64,000 nt of DNA from Streptomyces colonosanans (GCF_001866645.1 NZ_MLYP01000059.1:39289-103288); one strand, 5' to 3'. Positions 1-8,824 are shown, counted from the stretch's first letter. Notes: generated from the letters alone by a model not told the origin. Numbers and translations are program-made.

Positions 1-256
1 GCCAGGGGTGCAGGAGGGGGTTGAGGGGGCTGTCACACCGGGTTGCCTGCCAGGGAACGGGGCGCGACCCGTCGGCCTCGTGTGCCGGCCGACACCTGGC
101 CCGGCGCAGCGGGCGGTCGTCACAGGAGCAGCGCCGAGCGGACGAAGGCGGCCCGCACAGGATGGGCGGAAGGCCGCGAACCGTCGCAGGTGCGCGGCGC
201 ATCGGCCGCCCCGGTGGGACCGCGATCCGGGGCGGCCGATGTGCGTGGCTGCCGCG

Positions 257-1351
257 CTACGTCGTCGTCGGCGCGGGAGTCACGCCGGCGCGGCCGACCG
301 CGGCCTTGGTGAGGACCGCGGAGGTGCCGACAACGGTCCCGGCCGGGCCTGCGTCGCCGGCTTCGGTGAGGACCGATCGTTCGCCGAGGAACGCGTACGT
401 GGTCCGGTCGAAGATCCACTGCGTTTGCCGCCCGTGTGCCGTACGGGCGACGGCAACGCCTTCGCGCCCCGTGGCGTCGGCTGCGGCGTGGATCACCGTG
501 ACCCCGGGGATCTTCGCGGCGGCCTTGTAGAGCGCGGAACTGACCTGCGGTGGTGCCCAGGTCTCGGCCAGCAGGTCGCCGATCGCGGTGAATGCTCGCT
601 GGTCCGGGTCCTGGCCCTGTCCGCGGGTCTCGTCCCGGATCAGCTTCAGCAGGGCGTCAGGGTCGGTGGGCAGCGACGCGACGTACTCGTAGGTCGGGTC
701 GTCGATCGACGGGCCCTCCTTGCCCAGGCTGCTCGGGCGGGGCGTCGCCCCTGGGCCGTCGAGGGTGTAGACCGGCGCGTCGGCGCCGAGCGGGGTGTCG
801 GGCCGGCCCGCCTCGCGCAGCAGGCCGGGGCGACTGCCGTCGGCGGACAGCCACACCTGCCGCGTGTGCACGGGAGGCATGGTGATCGGGCCTCCTGCGG
901 CGCTCTGCCCGGCATAGGCGACCTTGCTCTCGACGTACACGAACTGGCCGGAACGGACGGCGGGTTGCTTCTTCTCGGCGGCGGCGAGTGCGATGCGGTC
1001 GAGGAGTTGCGTCGCTTCGGGCGTACGGGGGGTGCCGCCACCCGTGACCGCGGTAGTGCCGCGCCCCGGTGTGTCCGTGAGGTTCGCTGCCACGACGCCG
1101 CAGACCGCCAAGGTGCAGGCGACGGCCGGCACTATGACCCGGACCAGTCGCCGGCGCGGGCGCGAGGCCCGGGTGGTGACGCGGCCGGACGGTTCGGCAA
1201 GGGCGGCTTTACGCAACAGTGCTTCCCTCAACAGCAGTTCACGGTCGGGACCCAGGCCCGGGACCGGTGGCGGGGGCAGCAGGTCTGCGAGGCCGAGGCG
1301 TTCGGTCTCCTCGGACCGGTGGTCCGTACGGCGCCGCGGGGTGGTGTTCAT
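257..1351 (-). CDS. CU044_5270 family membrane protein (sigma-factor partner)
   Basis: Predicted single-pass membrane protein of 364 residues. The family is usually encoded directly behind an ECF sigma gene and is presumed to modulate it; that role is inferred from context, not proven. A charged, Pro/Arg-rich cytosolic N-terminus (about 1-69) precedes one hydrophobic segment (about 70-88). The remaining 275 residues are probably extracytoplasmic and show no catalytic motif I can name. I chose the ATG at 1351 because it overlaps the sigma gene stop by 4 nt (ATGA), which implies translational coupling; the frame stays open further upstream. It ends at TAG. Confidence 0.8.
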   Translation of the reverse strand: MNTTPRRRTDHRSEETERLGLADLLPPPPVPGLGPDRELLLREALLRKAALAEPSGRVTTRASRPRRRLVRVIVPAVACTLAVCGVVAANLTDTPGRGTTAVTGGGTPRTPEATQLLDRIALAAAEKKQPAVRSGQFVYVESKVAYAGQSAAGGPITMPPVHTRQVWLSADGSRPGLLREAGRPDTPLGADAPVYTLDGPGATPRPSSLGKEGPSIDDPTYEYVASLPTDPDALLKLIRDETRGQGQDPDQRAFTAIGDLLAETWAPPQVSSALYKAAAKIPGVTVIHAAADATGREGVAVARTAHGRQTQWIFDRTTYAFLGERSVLTEAGDAGPAGTVVGTSAVLTKAAVGRAGVTPAPTTT

Positions 1352-2019
1352 CCGTGGTTCTCCTGGATCGACCACCGGGCCGCGGGGACGCGGTCCGGTA
1401 CTGGCTTGTCGGGGGTGGTGGAGGGTTCCCCGCTGTGCGTCGCGGGCGTCCGTTCGGCTCGGGCCTGCGGAGCCTGCGAGCGTGTGGTCCGGGTTTCGGC
1501 GTCGGCAAGCCCGCGCAGCCGGGTGCGGGCGCGGGACAGGCGTGACCGGACGGTGCCGACCGGCACGCCGAGTGCCTCGGCCGCGGCCGCGTAGTCCAGG
1601 CCGGCCCACACCACGAGGGTGAAGACCTCACGGTCGCGGCGCCGCAGGCGGGCGAGTGCGGTGTGCGCGGCGCGCAGTTTCTCGGCGTCCGCGAGGTGCG
1701 TGACGAGATCGTCGGCGAAGTCCGGAATCGAGCCGCGTTCCGGGACGCGGGCGAGTGCGATCTCGCGGCGTCGGCGTGCGCGTGCGTTGCCGCGCATGAT
1801 GTTCGTGGCGATTCCCAGCAACCACGGGCGCAGACCGTCCCCCTCGGGGTGCAGCTTCTCCCGGCCGCGCCATGCCTCCAGGAAGGTCGCCGAGACGACG
1901 TCCTCGGCCTCCGCCCAGTCGCCCGTCACGCGCAGGGCATAGCGGTACAGCACTTGTGCGTGCTCGTCGTACAGCTCTCCCAAGGCGTCGCGGTCTCCGC
2001 GGCGGAAGCGATTCCTCAT
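1348..2019 (-). CDS. ECF RNA polymerase sigma factor
   Basis: Extracytoplasmic-function sigma factor of about 223 residues. Region 2 covers roughly residues 5-75 (LGELYDEHAQVLYRYALR, then DVVSATFLEAWR and WLLGIATNIMR). Region 4 covers about 110-165 and ends in a helix-turn-helix (AAEALGVPVGTVRSRLSRAR). The C-terminal 50 residues are a Thr/Arg/Pro-rich tail. Its stop overlaps the start of the CU044_5270 gene, so the two form an operon. The start is uncertain: ATG 2019 gives the canonical region 2 start, while ATG 2163 would add 48 residues and run into the divergent gene's start. The 142-bp divergent spacer should carry the promoters. Confidence 0.9.
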   Translation of the reverse strand: MRNRFRRGDRDALGELYDEHAQVLYRYALRVTGDWAEAEDVVSATFLEAWRGREKLHPEGDGLRPWLLGIATNIMRGNARARRRREIALARVPERGSIPDFADDLVTHLADAEKLRAAHTALARLRRRDREVFTLVVWAGLDYAAAAEALGVPVGTVRSRLSRARTRLRGLADAETRTTRSQAPQARAERTPATHSGEPSTTPDKPVPDRVPAARWSIQENHG

Positions 2020-2161
2020 GAGTGATTCCACACTCTGCTCTGCCGTTTCCGTCGCACCGGTTCCAGTGACGTGCACCACGCCTGTCGCCCGGGGTCGCGA
2101 CCCCGCACCCGGAGTGATGTGGAACACAGGAACTCCGGCGCCCGGCAGCGCAGTACAGGTC

Positions 2162-3727
2162 ATGAGCACTTCTTCCGTACCTCGCCGGAGCATCCTCCGG
2201 AATCTGGCTCTCGCCGTCGCCCTGGTCGGCAGCACGACAGCCGTATGCAACGCCGCCGCCTTCGCCGCGACGCCCAAGACGTACACCCTCACGATCAAGC
2301 ACCTTGACCGCGCGGGCCATTTGACCGGGTCCTACGCCACCAACGTCACCGGAATCTCCGGCGCGGGCGCCGACGAGGTCGCCCACCCGTACGACGCTTC
2401 CGGCACGACCACCGTGCGTCTTCCCCAGGGCCGGTACCTGCTGGACAGTTCCCTGAGCACCGGTGACGGCGCGGACGGCACGGACTGGATCGTCCAACCG
2501 CGCCTCGACCTCGACCGCGACACCACCGTCACCATCGACGCGCGGACCACCGCCCCCGTCGACGTACAGCCGCCCGACCACTTGGCGGGTTTCCAGCACG
2601 GCGCGATGTTCGTCCGGGTCACGCAGGGCGGCGCCGTCCGCGAGACCAACCTGATCACCTCCTCGTCGAAACTGCGCGTCGCACACCTGGGCCCCGACGC
2701 CGAACCCGGTTCGGTGAAGCAGCGGTTCGACTCGTACTGGACGACCGACAAGGGCGGCTACGCGCTCGGCTACACCTTCACCGGCCCCCGCGCCCTGACC
2801 GGGCTCACCCGTCACCCTGCCCCGAAGGACCTGGCCGCCTTGCAGATCCGCGGCGCGGCCCGGCCGGGCACCGCAGGGAAAGCGTCCTTCGACCTGCAAC
2901 CGACCGTCGGACCGACCGTCGGAGTCGCCCGGACCCTGGCGACCCCCGGCACGGCCACCTACTTCGTGACACCCGGACGCGGTACCTGGGACATCACCTA
3001 CGCGGTCCCCGGTGCGCCGGGCAAGGCACCCAACCGCTACTCCGCCGCCGGCATCGCCGTGCGCGCCGGGGGCAAGATCACGCACACCTTCGACAACGCC
3101 GTCTTCGGCCCCCTCCTCACCGGCCGTCCCGGCGTCGTACGTGACGGCAACAGCCTCAATGTCGATGTCCCGCTGCTCGCCGACGGCGGTGGCCACGTGC
3201 CGTCGTCACCGATGTACGCGTCGGCCTCGACCACTTTGCACCGCAACGGCGTGCTCGTCGGGACCAAGACCGGCACCCCCGGAAAGGCCAAGTTCACCGT
3301 GCCGCAGGGGCGTGCGACGTACCGACTCACCAGCACGGTGAATCGCACAGGCGCCCCCGGCGCCGCTACCCGCGTGACCGCGTCGTGGACCTTCACTTCG
3401 GGCGCAGTGACCGGTCCGACCTCGATGCCGGTGAGCGTCGTGCGGTTCTCGCCCGCGCTCAGCGCTACCGGCACGGCGGCGGCGAACTCGACACTCCGTG
3501 TCCCCGTCACCGTGCTGGGTGCCGCCTCGCACGGACGGGTGCGCTCGCTGGTGGTCTCGGTATCCGTGAACGGCGGCGCCTCGTGGACCCAGGTCCCGGT
3601 CGAGAACGGCGCCGTCACGATCCGCAACCCGCAGGCGGGCACCGGCGTCTCCTTGCGCGCGAAGCTGACCGACACCGGCGGGAACACCCTCACCCAGACC
3701 ATCGTCGACGCCTACCGCACCCGGTGA
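2162..3727 (+). CDS. Secreted protein resembling the non-catalytic C-terminal part of Streptomyces subtilases
   Basis: Predicted exported protein of 521 residues. A Sec signal peptide is clear: PRRS n-region, hydrophobic core LALAVALVGSTTAVCNAAA, cleavage near AFA-ATP (about residue 36). The mature part is a series of beta-rich segments starting TYTLTIKHLDRAG, a style I associate with the C-terminal halves of large Streptomyces S8 peptidases. The Asp/His/Ser subtilase motifs are absent, so protease activity is not expected. ATG 2162 is preferred over ATG 2018 because it places the signal peptide at the N-terminus. The gene is divergent from the ECF sigma operon and could be a target of it. 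The similarity call is from memory. Confidence 0.75.
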   Translation: MSTSSVPRRSILRNLALAVALVGSTTAVCNAAAFAATPKTYTLTIKHLDRAGHLTGSYATNVTGISGAGADEVAHPYDASGTTTVRLPQGRYLLDSSLSTGDGADGTDWIVQPRLDLDRDTTVTIDARTTAPVDVQPPDHLAGFQHGAMFVRVTQGGAVRETNLITSSSKLRVAHLGPDAEPGSVKQRFDSYWTTDKGGYALGYTFTGPRALTGLTRHPAPKDLAALQIRGAARPGTAGKASFDLQPTVGPTVGVARTLATPGTATYFVTPGRGTWDITYAVPGAPGKAPNRYSAAGIAVRAGGKITHTFDNAVFGPLLTGRPGVVRDGNSLNVDVPLLADGGGHVPSSPMYASASTTLHRNGVLVGTKTGTPGKAKFTVPQGRATYRLTSTVNRTGAPGAATRVTASWTFTSGAVTGPTSMPVSVVRFSPALSATGTAAANSTLRVPVTVLGAASHGRVRSLVVSVSVNGGASWTQVPVENGAVTIRNPQAGTGVSLRAKLTDTGGNTLTQTIVDAYRTR

Positions 3728-3808
3728 CCCGTGACCCGGGCAGGCGAACGGCGATCGGGCCCGACTGCCCGACCGCCCGCGAGGCGTGAGGGGCCGTGCG
3801 GCCGCTGA

Positions 3809-4075
3809 GCAGCTGAACTCCGGCGTCCCGTCGCCGATCGGGCCACTCACGCTGCAGATACCACCTACCGGCGTACGAAGCGGATGGCGGCCGCGAACCC
3901 GGTCCTGGCCGGCGACGGCGAGCAGATGCCCGGCCTCGGCGCGGTCGCCAAGATCATGCCGTTCTTCTCCTTCTTCACCCTCGTCACCGTGGCGGTGATG
4001 CCGCTGGCCGCCGCGCTGTACGTCGTGACCAGTACGACGTGGAGCGCGGTCGAGCGAGCGGTGCTGTACCGCTGA
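3809..4075 (+). pseudogene. YidC/Oxa1-type membrane insertase, 3' remnant
   Basis: An open frame without a proper start ends in about 60 residues that read like the C-terminus of an actinobacterial YidC paralogue: RMAAANPVLAGDGEQMPG, then KIMPFFSFFTLVTVAVMP, then ALYVVTSTTWSAVERAVLYR. A complete YidC would be 250-400 residues with four more membrane segments. An in-frame stop (3806-3808) lies just upstream and nothing 5' resembles the rest. I read this as a truncated pseudogene left after deletion. Expression from the internal ATG at 3884 (63 aa) is possible but unlikely to be functional. Confidence 0.7.
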
Positions 4076-4081
4076 ACACGG

Positions 4082-5167
4082 TCACAGCGTCACGGTCACA
4101 CCCTCGCGCGCCGAGCGCCGGGCGGCCTCGAGGACGTCCAGGGCCGCGGCCGCCTCGTGCGCGGTGACCGGGTTCGGGCCGCCCTCGCGCAGGGCCTTCT
4201 CGATCGCCGTGTAGTACGCCGGGTAGTCGCCGGGGACGGTCGGCACGGGGGTGCCGCCGCCGGTCAGCGGGGACTCCCCGGCGCCTGCACGGCCCCACAG
4301 GGACTCGGGCTCGACACCCCAGCCGGGACCGGGGCGGCCGCCCTCGCGCAGCGCCGCCTCCTGCGGGTCGAGGCCGTACTTGACATAGCCCGCCCGGGAG
4401 CCCAGCACCCGGAAACGCGGGCCGAGTTGGGACGTCGTCGCGGAGACGTACAGATGGGAGCGGACGCCGCTGGTGTGCGTGAGCGCGATGAACGTGTCGT
4501 CGTCCGACCGCGCGCCCGGACGGCGGACGTCCGACTCGGCGTACACACAGGCCGCGGGGCCGAAGAGCACCAGCGCCTGGTCGACGACATGGCTGCCGAG
4601 GTCGTACAGCAGACCCCCGATCTCCGCGGGGTCGCCGGACTCGCGCCAGCCGCCCTTGAGGTTCGGGCGCCAGCGCTCGAAACGGGACTCGAAGCGCCAG
4701 ACGTCGCCGAGTCCGCCCTCGGTCAGCAGCTTGCGCAGGGTCAGGAAGTCGTTGTCCCAGCGGCGGTTCTGGAAGACGGACAGCAGCAGGCCGCGCTCCT
4801 CGGCCAGTGCCGCGAGTTCCCGCGCTTCGGCCGCCGTCCCCGCGACCGGCTTGTCGACCACGACCGGCAGGCCCGCTTCGAGCGCGGCGGTCGCGAGCGG
4901 GACGTGCGTCTTGTTCGGGGAGGCGATGACGATCAGGTCCAGCTCACCGGCGCGGGCCCACAGCTCGTCGGCGGTGGCGGCGAGGCGCACGTCCGGGAAC
5001 TCGGCGCGGGCCTGCTCCTGCCGCTCGGGGTTCGAGGTGACCACCGCGTCCAGGGCGAGACCCCCGGTGGCTGCGATCAGCGGGGCGTGGAAGACGGAGC
5101 CCGCGAGGCCGTAGCCGATGAGGCCCACGCGGAGGGGGGTGCCAGTGCCAGGGGTTGTGCCAGTCAT
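4082..5167 (-). CDS. Gfo/Idh/MocA family oxidoreductase
   Basis: NAD(P)-dependent dehydrogenase of 361 residues in the Gfo/Idh/MocA family, which acts on sugars, inositols or related polyols; the substrate cannot be read from sequence. The N-terminal Rossmann fold has the dinucleotide motif LIGYGLAGSVFHAPLIA (about residues 15-31). The family catalytic Lys lies in VVDKPVAGT near residue 100. The C-terminal alpha/beta domain contains the expected GGLLYDLGSHVVDQ. ATG 5167 lies just upstream of the fold. The gene stands alone, with its 3' end seven bases from the YidC remnant. Confidence 0.9.
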   Translation of the reverse strand: MTGTTPGTGTPLRVGLIGYGLAGSVFHAPLIAATGGLALDAVVTSNPERQEQARAEFPDVRLAATADELWARAGELDLIVIASPNKTHVPLATAALEAGLPVVVDKPVAGTAAEARELAALAEERGLLLSVFQNRRWDNDFLTLRKLLTEGGLGDVWRFESRFERWRPNLKGGWRESGDPAEIGGLLYDLGSHVVDQALVLFGPAACVYAESDVRRPGARSDDDTFIALTHTSGVRSHLYVSATTSQLGPRFRVLGSRAGYVKYGLDPQEAALREGGRPGPGWGVEPESLWGRAGAGESPLTGGGTPVPTVPGDYPAYYTAIEKALREGGPNPVTAHEAAAALDVLEAARRSAREGVTVTL

Positions 5168-5301
5168 GGCTCTACTGTCGCAACCCGGTCGCCGAAGTGA
5201 GTCACCGGGCTCCCCGAGGCGGATCCCACTGCGCTGATCGAGGGGACTTGGGCCGCCGACTCCGGCCCTCAGGGCGTGGCGTGCCCAGGGGGCCGCCACC
5301 C

Positions 5302-6333
5302 ATGGTCGGTCATATTTTCATGCGACCGCCTCGAATCCTTTGCCTGTCTCGCTCGCCTCACCTGTCTCGTTCGTCCCGCCTGCCTCCCTGCTCGCCTCGT
5401 CTGTCTCGTCTGTCTCGACTGCCCCGCACTCTTCTGCTGCCTCGGCTGCCCCTGTTCCTGGCCTGTGCCCTGGCCGCCGTCGTCCTCTTCCTGCAGGCAT
5501 CTGTCGCAGCGCTCCCGGCCGGTCCGCAGCCCACCTGTGGCGGCTCCACCGGCCACGCCTTCCCCCTCACCACCTACATCCACGGCGGCCCCGACCGATA
5601 CGAGTCGGGCGGCGCCGAGCACACCTGGTACATCGACCTCAAGAACACGACCACGCACACCTGCTCCCACATCCACCCGGTGGTCGTCCTGGTCGACACC
5701 AAGCGCGTACTGACGGCCACTCAGCCAAAGCTGGAGTTCTTCGAGGGCGACCGCGCGCACCCGGTCACCTTCCAGCGCACCGACCGGAGCGAGGTCGTCG
5801 GCGCCTTCGACGGCAACCTCCCCGGCTTCACCGTGGCCCCGGGGCGCACGCTCACCGTGAAGGTGCGGCTCGCGCTCGCCCCCGACGCCCGGCGCAATGA
5901 CGTCGTGGCGAAGGCCGCGATCGTGCAGCGGCGCGGGAACGACGGGTACTGGGTCGGCGAGTCGAACGACTACCGGTTCCGTATCGAGGACAGGGCCGAC
6001 GCCACCGACGCACGGAAGGAGGACGCACGGAAGGAGGACGCACGGAAGGAGGGCGCAGGGAAGGAGGGCGCAGGGAAGGAGGGCGCAGGGAAAGAGAAGG
6101 CGCAGAAGGAACAGGCGCAGAAGGAACAGGCGCAGAAGGAGGGCGTACCGAAGGAGAAGGGGCCGGGGACACGGTCGCCCGCCCCGCGGCAGAGCCCGGC
6201 CGCGATCGAACTGGCCGACAGCGGCCCGCACGCGGCGCACCGCCTCGACCCGATGATCGGCGGGCTGCTCATGGTGGTGGGCGGCGTCCTCGTGGCGGGC
6301 TCCCCCTTCCTTCTGTACCGCGCGCGCAGCTGA
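5302..6333 (+). CDS. Secreted, repeat-stalked surface protein with LADSG-type C-terminal sorting signal
   Basis: Uncharacterised 343-residue protein. An unusual Leu/Ser/Arg/Pro-rich n-region leads into a hydrophobic export segment (LFLACALAAVVLFLQ). A globular domain of about 160 residues follows, with conserved-looking Cys and aromatic positions. Then come ten pentapeptide repeats (DARKE, GAGKE, QAQKE variants), and finally LADSG, a hydrophobic stretch and the basic tail YRARS. That layout matches a wall-anchored protein: export signal, head, charged stalk, sorting signal close to the LAxTG of Streptomyces sortase E substrates with Ser for Thr. A sortase gene lies 1.7 kb downstream. ATG 5320 is an alternative start. 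Anchoring is inference. Confidence 0.7.
   Translation: MVGHIFMRPPRILCLSRSPHLSRSSRLPPCSPRLSRLSRLPRTLLLPRLPLFLACALAAVVLFLQASVAALPAGPQPTCGGSTGHAFPLTTYIHGGPDRYESGGAEHTWYIDLKNTTTHTCSHIHPVVVLVDTKRVLTATQPKLEFFEGDRAHPVTFQRTDRSEVVGAFDGNLPGFTVAPGRTLTVKVRLALAPDARRNDVVAKAAIVQRRGNDGYWVGESNDYRFRIEDRADATDARKEDARKEDARKEGAGKEGAGKEGAGKEKAQKEQAQKEQAQKEGVPKEKGPGTRSPAPRQSPAAIELADSGPHAAHRLDPMIGGLLMVVGGVLVAGSPFLLYRARS
5341..5426 (+). repeat. Low-complexity pyrimidine-rich TGTCTCG/CCTCG tract
   Basis: Imperfect short repeats of TGTCTCG, CGCCTCG and CTGCCTC run through the 5' end of the secreted-protein gene and encode its Leu/Ser/Arg/Pro-rich n-region. The tract looks slippage-prone; length changes that are multiples of three would lengthen or shorten the leader, others would break the gene. 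Confidence 0.6.
6007..6156 (+). repeat. Ten tandem 15-nt repeats (pentapeptide stalk)
   Basis: Ten consecutive in-frame 15-nt units encode DARKE (three), GAGKE (three), KAQKE, QAQKE (two) and GVPKE. Blocks of identical copies indicate recent unit duplication. The lack of spacers and the coding frame exclude a CRISPR array. The encoded segment is highly charged and probably helical or extended. Confidence 0.9.
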
Positions 6334-6472
6334 GCCCCGCGTACCCGGTGCCCGGCGGGATCACGGCCGACCCGTGCTGATTACGCTGGGGCCTGGACGC
6401 ACACCACCGGCGCGGCGTCCCCGATTGTCGCCGCGTACCCGGTTCCCCCTTGCGTACGGCAGGAGATCGCAC

Positions 6473-7252
6473 ATGGCAGAGCGCAAGCCCATCGAGTCCT
6501 GGCTCACCGACATGGACGGGGTGCTGATCCACGAGGGCGTTCCGATCCCCGGTGCCGACGCCTTCCTCAAGAAGCTGCGCGAGTCCGGCAAACCCTTCCT
6601 CGTGCTCACCAACAATTCGATCTACACCCCACGCGACCTGCATGCGCGCCTGACCCGCATGGGGCTGGACGTGCCGGTGGAGAACATCTGGACCTCGGCG
6701 CTGTCCACCGCCCAGTTCCTGGACGACCAGCGGCCCGGCGGCACGGCGTACGTCATCGGCGAGGCCGGCCTGACCACGGCGCTGCATGACATCGGCTACA
6801 TCCTGACCGACCACGAGCCCGACTACGTCGTCCTCGGTGAGACCCGCACCTACTCCTTCGAGGCCATGACCAAGGCCGTCCGCCTGATCAAGGACGGGGC
6901 CCGGTTCATCTGCACCAACCCCGACGAGACCGGCCCGTCCGCCGAGGGCCCGCTGCCCGCCACCGGTTCGGTCGCGGCGCTGATCACCAAGGCGTCCGGC
7001 AAGAAGCCGTACTTCGCGGGCAAGCCGAACCCCCTGATGATGCGCACCGGGCTGAACGCGCTCCAGGCGCACTCCGAGACCAGCGCGATGATCGGTGACC
7101 GGATGGACACCGACGTCCTGGCGGGCATGGAAGCGGGGATGCAGACGTTCCTGGTGCTCACCGGGCTGACCACGCGGGAGGAGATCGACCGGTTCCCGTT
7201 CCGCCCCTCCCGCGTCGTGGACTCGATCGCGGACCTCGTCGACGTCGTCTGA
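6473..7252 (+). CDS. HAD-superfamily (class IIA, NagD-like) hydrolase
   Basis: Probable phosphatase of 259 residues in the HAD-IIA subfamily that includes NagD and 4-nitrophenylphosphatases; the natural substrate is unknown. Motif I is TDMDGVL (Asp nucleophile and acid, about residues 13-19), motif II VLTNNS, the motif III lysine is in FAGKPNPLM, and motif IV is MIGDRMDTD. The C2 cap between motifs II and III has the expected length. An AGGAG-type ribosome binding site eight bases upstream supports ATG 6473. It is monocistronic. Confidence 0.92.
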   Translation: MAERKPIESWLTDMDGVLIHEGVPIPGADAFLKKLRESGKPFLVLTNNSIYTPRDLHARLTRMGLDVPVENIWTSALSTAQFLDDQRPGGTAYVIGEAGLTTALHDIGYILTDHEPDYVVLGETRTYSFEAMTKAVRLIKDGARFICTNPDETGPSAEGPLPATGSVAALITKASGKKPYFAGKPNPLMMRTGLNALQAHSETSAMIGDRMDTDVLAGMEAGMQTFLVLTGLTTREEIDRFPFRPSRVVDSIADLVDVV

Positions 7253-7372
7253 CACCCGGCCGGCCTCCGGCGCCCGTACGGCGCAGGCACCCCCGTACGG
7301 AGTAGTCGAGGGTCCCGCCCGGATGCGCCGGAGTGTCCGCAGGGAGAGCCTCCTGATATCGGGAGGTTCACG

Positions 7373-8020
7373 ATGGGTTCACTTCGTCTCACTCTCTGTG
7401 CGGTTGCCCTCATAGCGGTTGTCCTCGGCCGCGCGACGCACACGGCGGACGCACACGACGTCTCCCTGACCCCGGCGTCCCCCGCCCCCGGCAGTAGCGT
7501 CCGGCTGACCGTGCGGGGGTGCCCCGGCACGACCGGTACCGCGGTGTCGGACGCGTTCGTCACGGACGCGCGGCTCGTCGGCAAGAACGGCACGCTGACC
7601 GGTGACACCGTGGTCCGCGCCATGCTGACTCCGGGCAGGTACGACATCAAGGTCGGCTGCGACGGCCGGGAGGTGAAGGGCGTGCTCACCGTCGACGGGT
7701 CGACGGCGTCCACGCCGGACACCCCGAGTGGCCCGGCGCCCCGCCCGGCAGGCTCGTCCGAGCCGTATGCCCCGGCCGTTCCGGCAGTGCCCCGCATCCC
7801 GGCCTTCCCCGCCCCTTCCGCACCGACCGCCCGCTCCTCACCCGTCGCGCCGGTGCACGCGGGCGGCGGCGGTACCGCACACCTGAAGGCACTGGCGTCC
7901 GGCGAGGCCCGCAACAGCGGCCCCGGCGCCCGGCAGGCGATCATCGGTCTCGTCCTCGCGAGCGTCGCCGCCGTCCTGATCGTCGTCCGGAGCGTCCGCC
8001 GAGGCCGGGGCAAGGAGTGA
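7373..8020 (+). CDS. Exported protein with C-terminal membrane tail, sortase neighbour
   Basis: Uncharacterised 215-residue protein. It has a signal peptide (LCAVALIAVVLG, cleavage near TADAHD), a beta-type domain of about 90 residues with two Cys (CPG and GCDG), a Pro/Ala/Ser-rich linker, then IIGLVLASVAAVLIVV and a basic RRGRGKE end. This is the architecture of a sortase substrate, but no clean LPxTG or LAxTG precedes the membrane segment; the nearest string is ALASGEA. The sortase gene starts three bases after the stop with its own AAGGAG, so the two are co-transcribed. It could be a substrate or an accessory membrane protein of the sortase. Confidence 0.75.
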   Translation: MGSLRLTLCAVALIAVVLGRATHTADAHDVSLTPASPAPGSSVRLTVRGCPGTTGTAVSDAFVTDARLVGKNGTLTGDTVVRAMLTPGRYDIKVGCDGREVKGVLTVDGSTASTPDTPSGPAPRPAGSSEPYAPAVPAVPRIPAFPAPSAPTARSSPVAPVHAGGGGTAHLKALASGEARNSGPGARQAIIGLVLASVAAVLIVVRSVRRGRGKE

Positions 8021-8023
8021 ACC

Positions 8024-8689
8024 GTGTCCGAGCGTGAACAATCCTTTGGCACCGGACGCCTGTTGATGGGGGTCACCTGGGCGATCCTGCTGCTCGGACT
8101 GTGGCTGTGGGGCCGTGAGGCGACCGGCGTACACCAGGGCTTCTCCGCACCGGCCACCGGCGACATGGCCGCCGCCGGCCGGCCCCCGGACGCCGAACTG
8201 CCGCCCATGGCCAAACCGTTGGGGAAGGCCGAACCGCTGCGCGTCGACATCCCCGTCATCAAGGTGCAGGCACCGGTCGTCGCGCGCGGCCTGGACCCGC
8301 AGGGCGCGATCGAGCCGCCGCCCTTCGACCAGCCGGGCGTGGTCGGGTGGTACGCGGCCGGGGTGAAACCCGGGGCGGCCGGGACCGCCCTGTTCGTGGG
8401 GCACGTCGACACCGAGACCGGGCCGGGGGTCTTCTACAAGCTCAGCAGTCTGCGGCCCGGTGCCGCGGTGCGGGTGGCCCGCGACGACAACCGCGTCGCC
8501 GAGTTCACCATCGAGGACGTCCAGGTCCTCCCCCGCGAACGCTTCGACGCCCGGCAGGCCTACGGGCCACGGCAACCGGGCCGGGCCGAGCTGCGGTTGA
8601 TCACCTGCGGCGGCGTCTACGACCGGGCGAGCCATGCGTACTCGGCGAACGTGGTCGTGTCGGCGTATCTGACGGGCGAGGGGTCATGA
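8024..8689 (+). CDS. Class F sortase
   Basis: Membrane-anchored cysteine transpeptidase of 221 residues. One N-terminal membrane segment (about 13-29) is followed by a linker and the sortase barrel. The catalytic His is in LFVGHVDTETG (His127) and the Cys in LRLITCGG (Cys195). The third residue, normally Arg, cannot be placed securely; Arg201 is closest. In actinobacteria class F enzymes are usually non-essential and their substrates poorly defined. The start is GTG behind AAGGAG. Pairing with the upstream exported protein, plus the LADSG-ending protein 1.7 kb away, suggests a small surface-anchoring island. Confidence 0.88.
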   Translation: MSEREQSFGTGRLLMGVTWAILLLGLWLWGREATGVHQGFSAPATGDMAAAGRPPDAELPPMAKPLGKAEPLRVDIPVIKVQAPVVARGLDPQGAIEPPPFDQPGVVGWYAAGVKPGAAGTALFVGHVDTETGPGVFYKLSSLRPGAAVRVARDDNRVAEFTIEDVQVLPRERFDARQAYGPRQPGRAELRLITCGGVYDRASHAYSANVVVSAYLTGEGS

Positions 8690-8824
8690 CCGTCCGTGAC
8701 GGCGCGTGCCCGATGTCGGGAGGCGGCTGTAACAGCTCTCCGACAAGCGGCGGATGAACGCGTGGGTGCCGCGGCAGGTATGTCACGATTGATGCCCGAT
8801 GCGGTACACCCAAGGGGGAGTTGG

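Noticed and set aside
6007..6156. Possible CRISPR-like tandem array
   Set aside because: Units are 15 nt, adjacent without spacers and in frame inside a protein gene.
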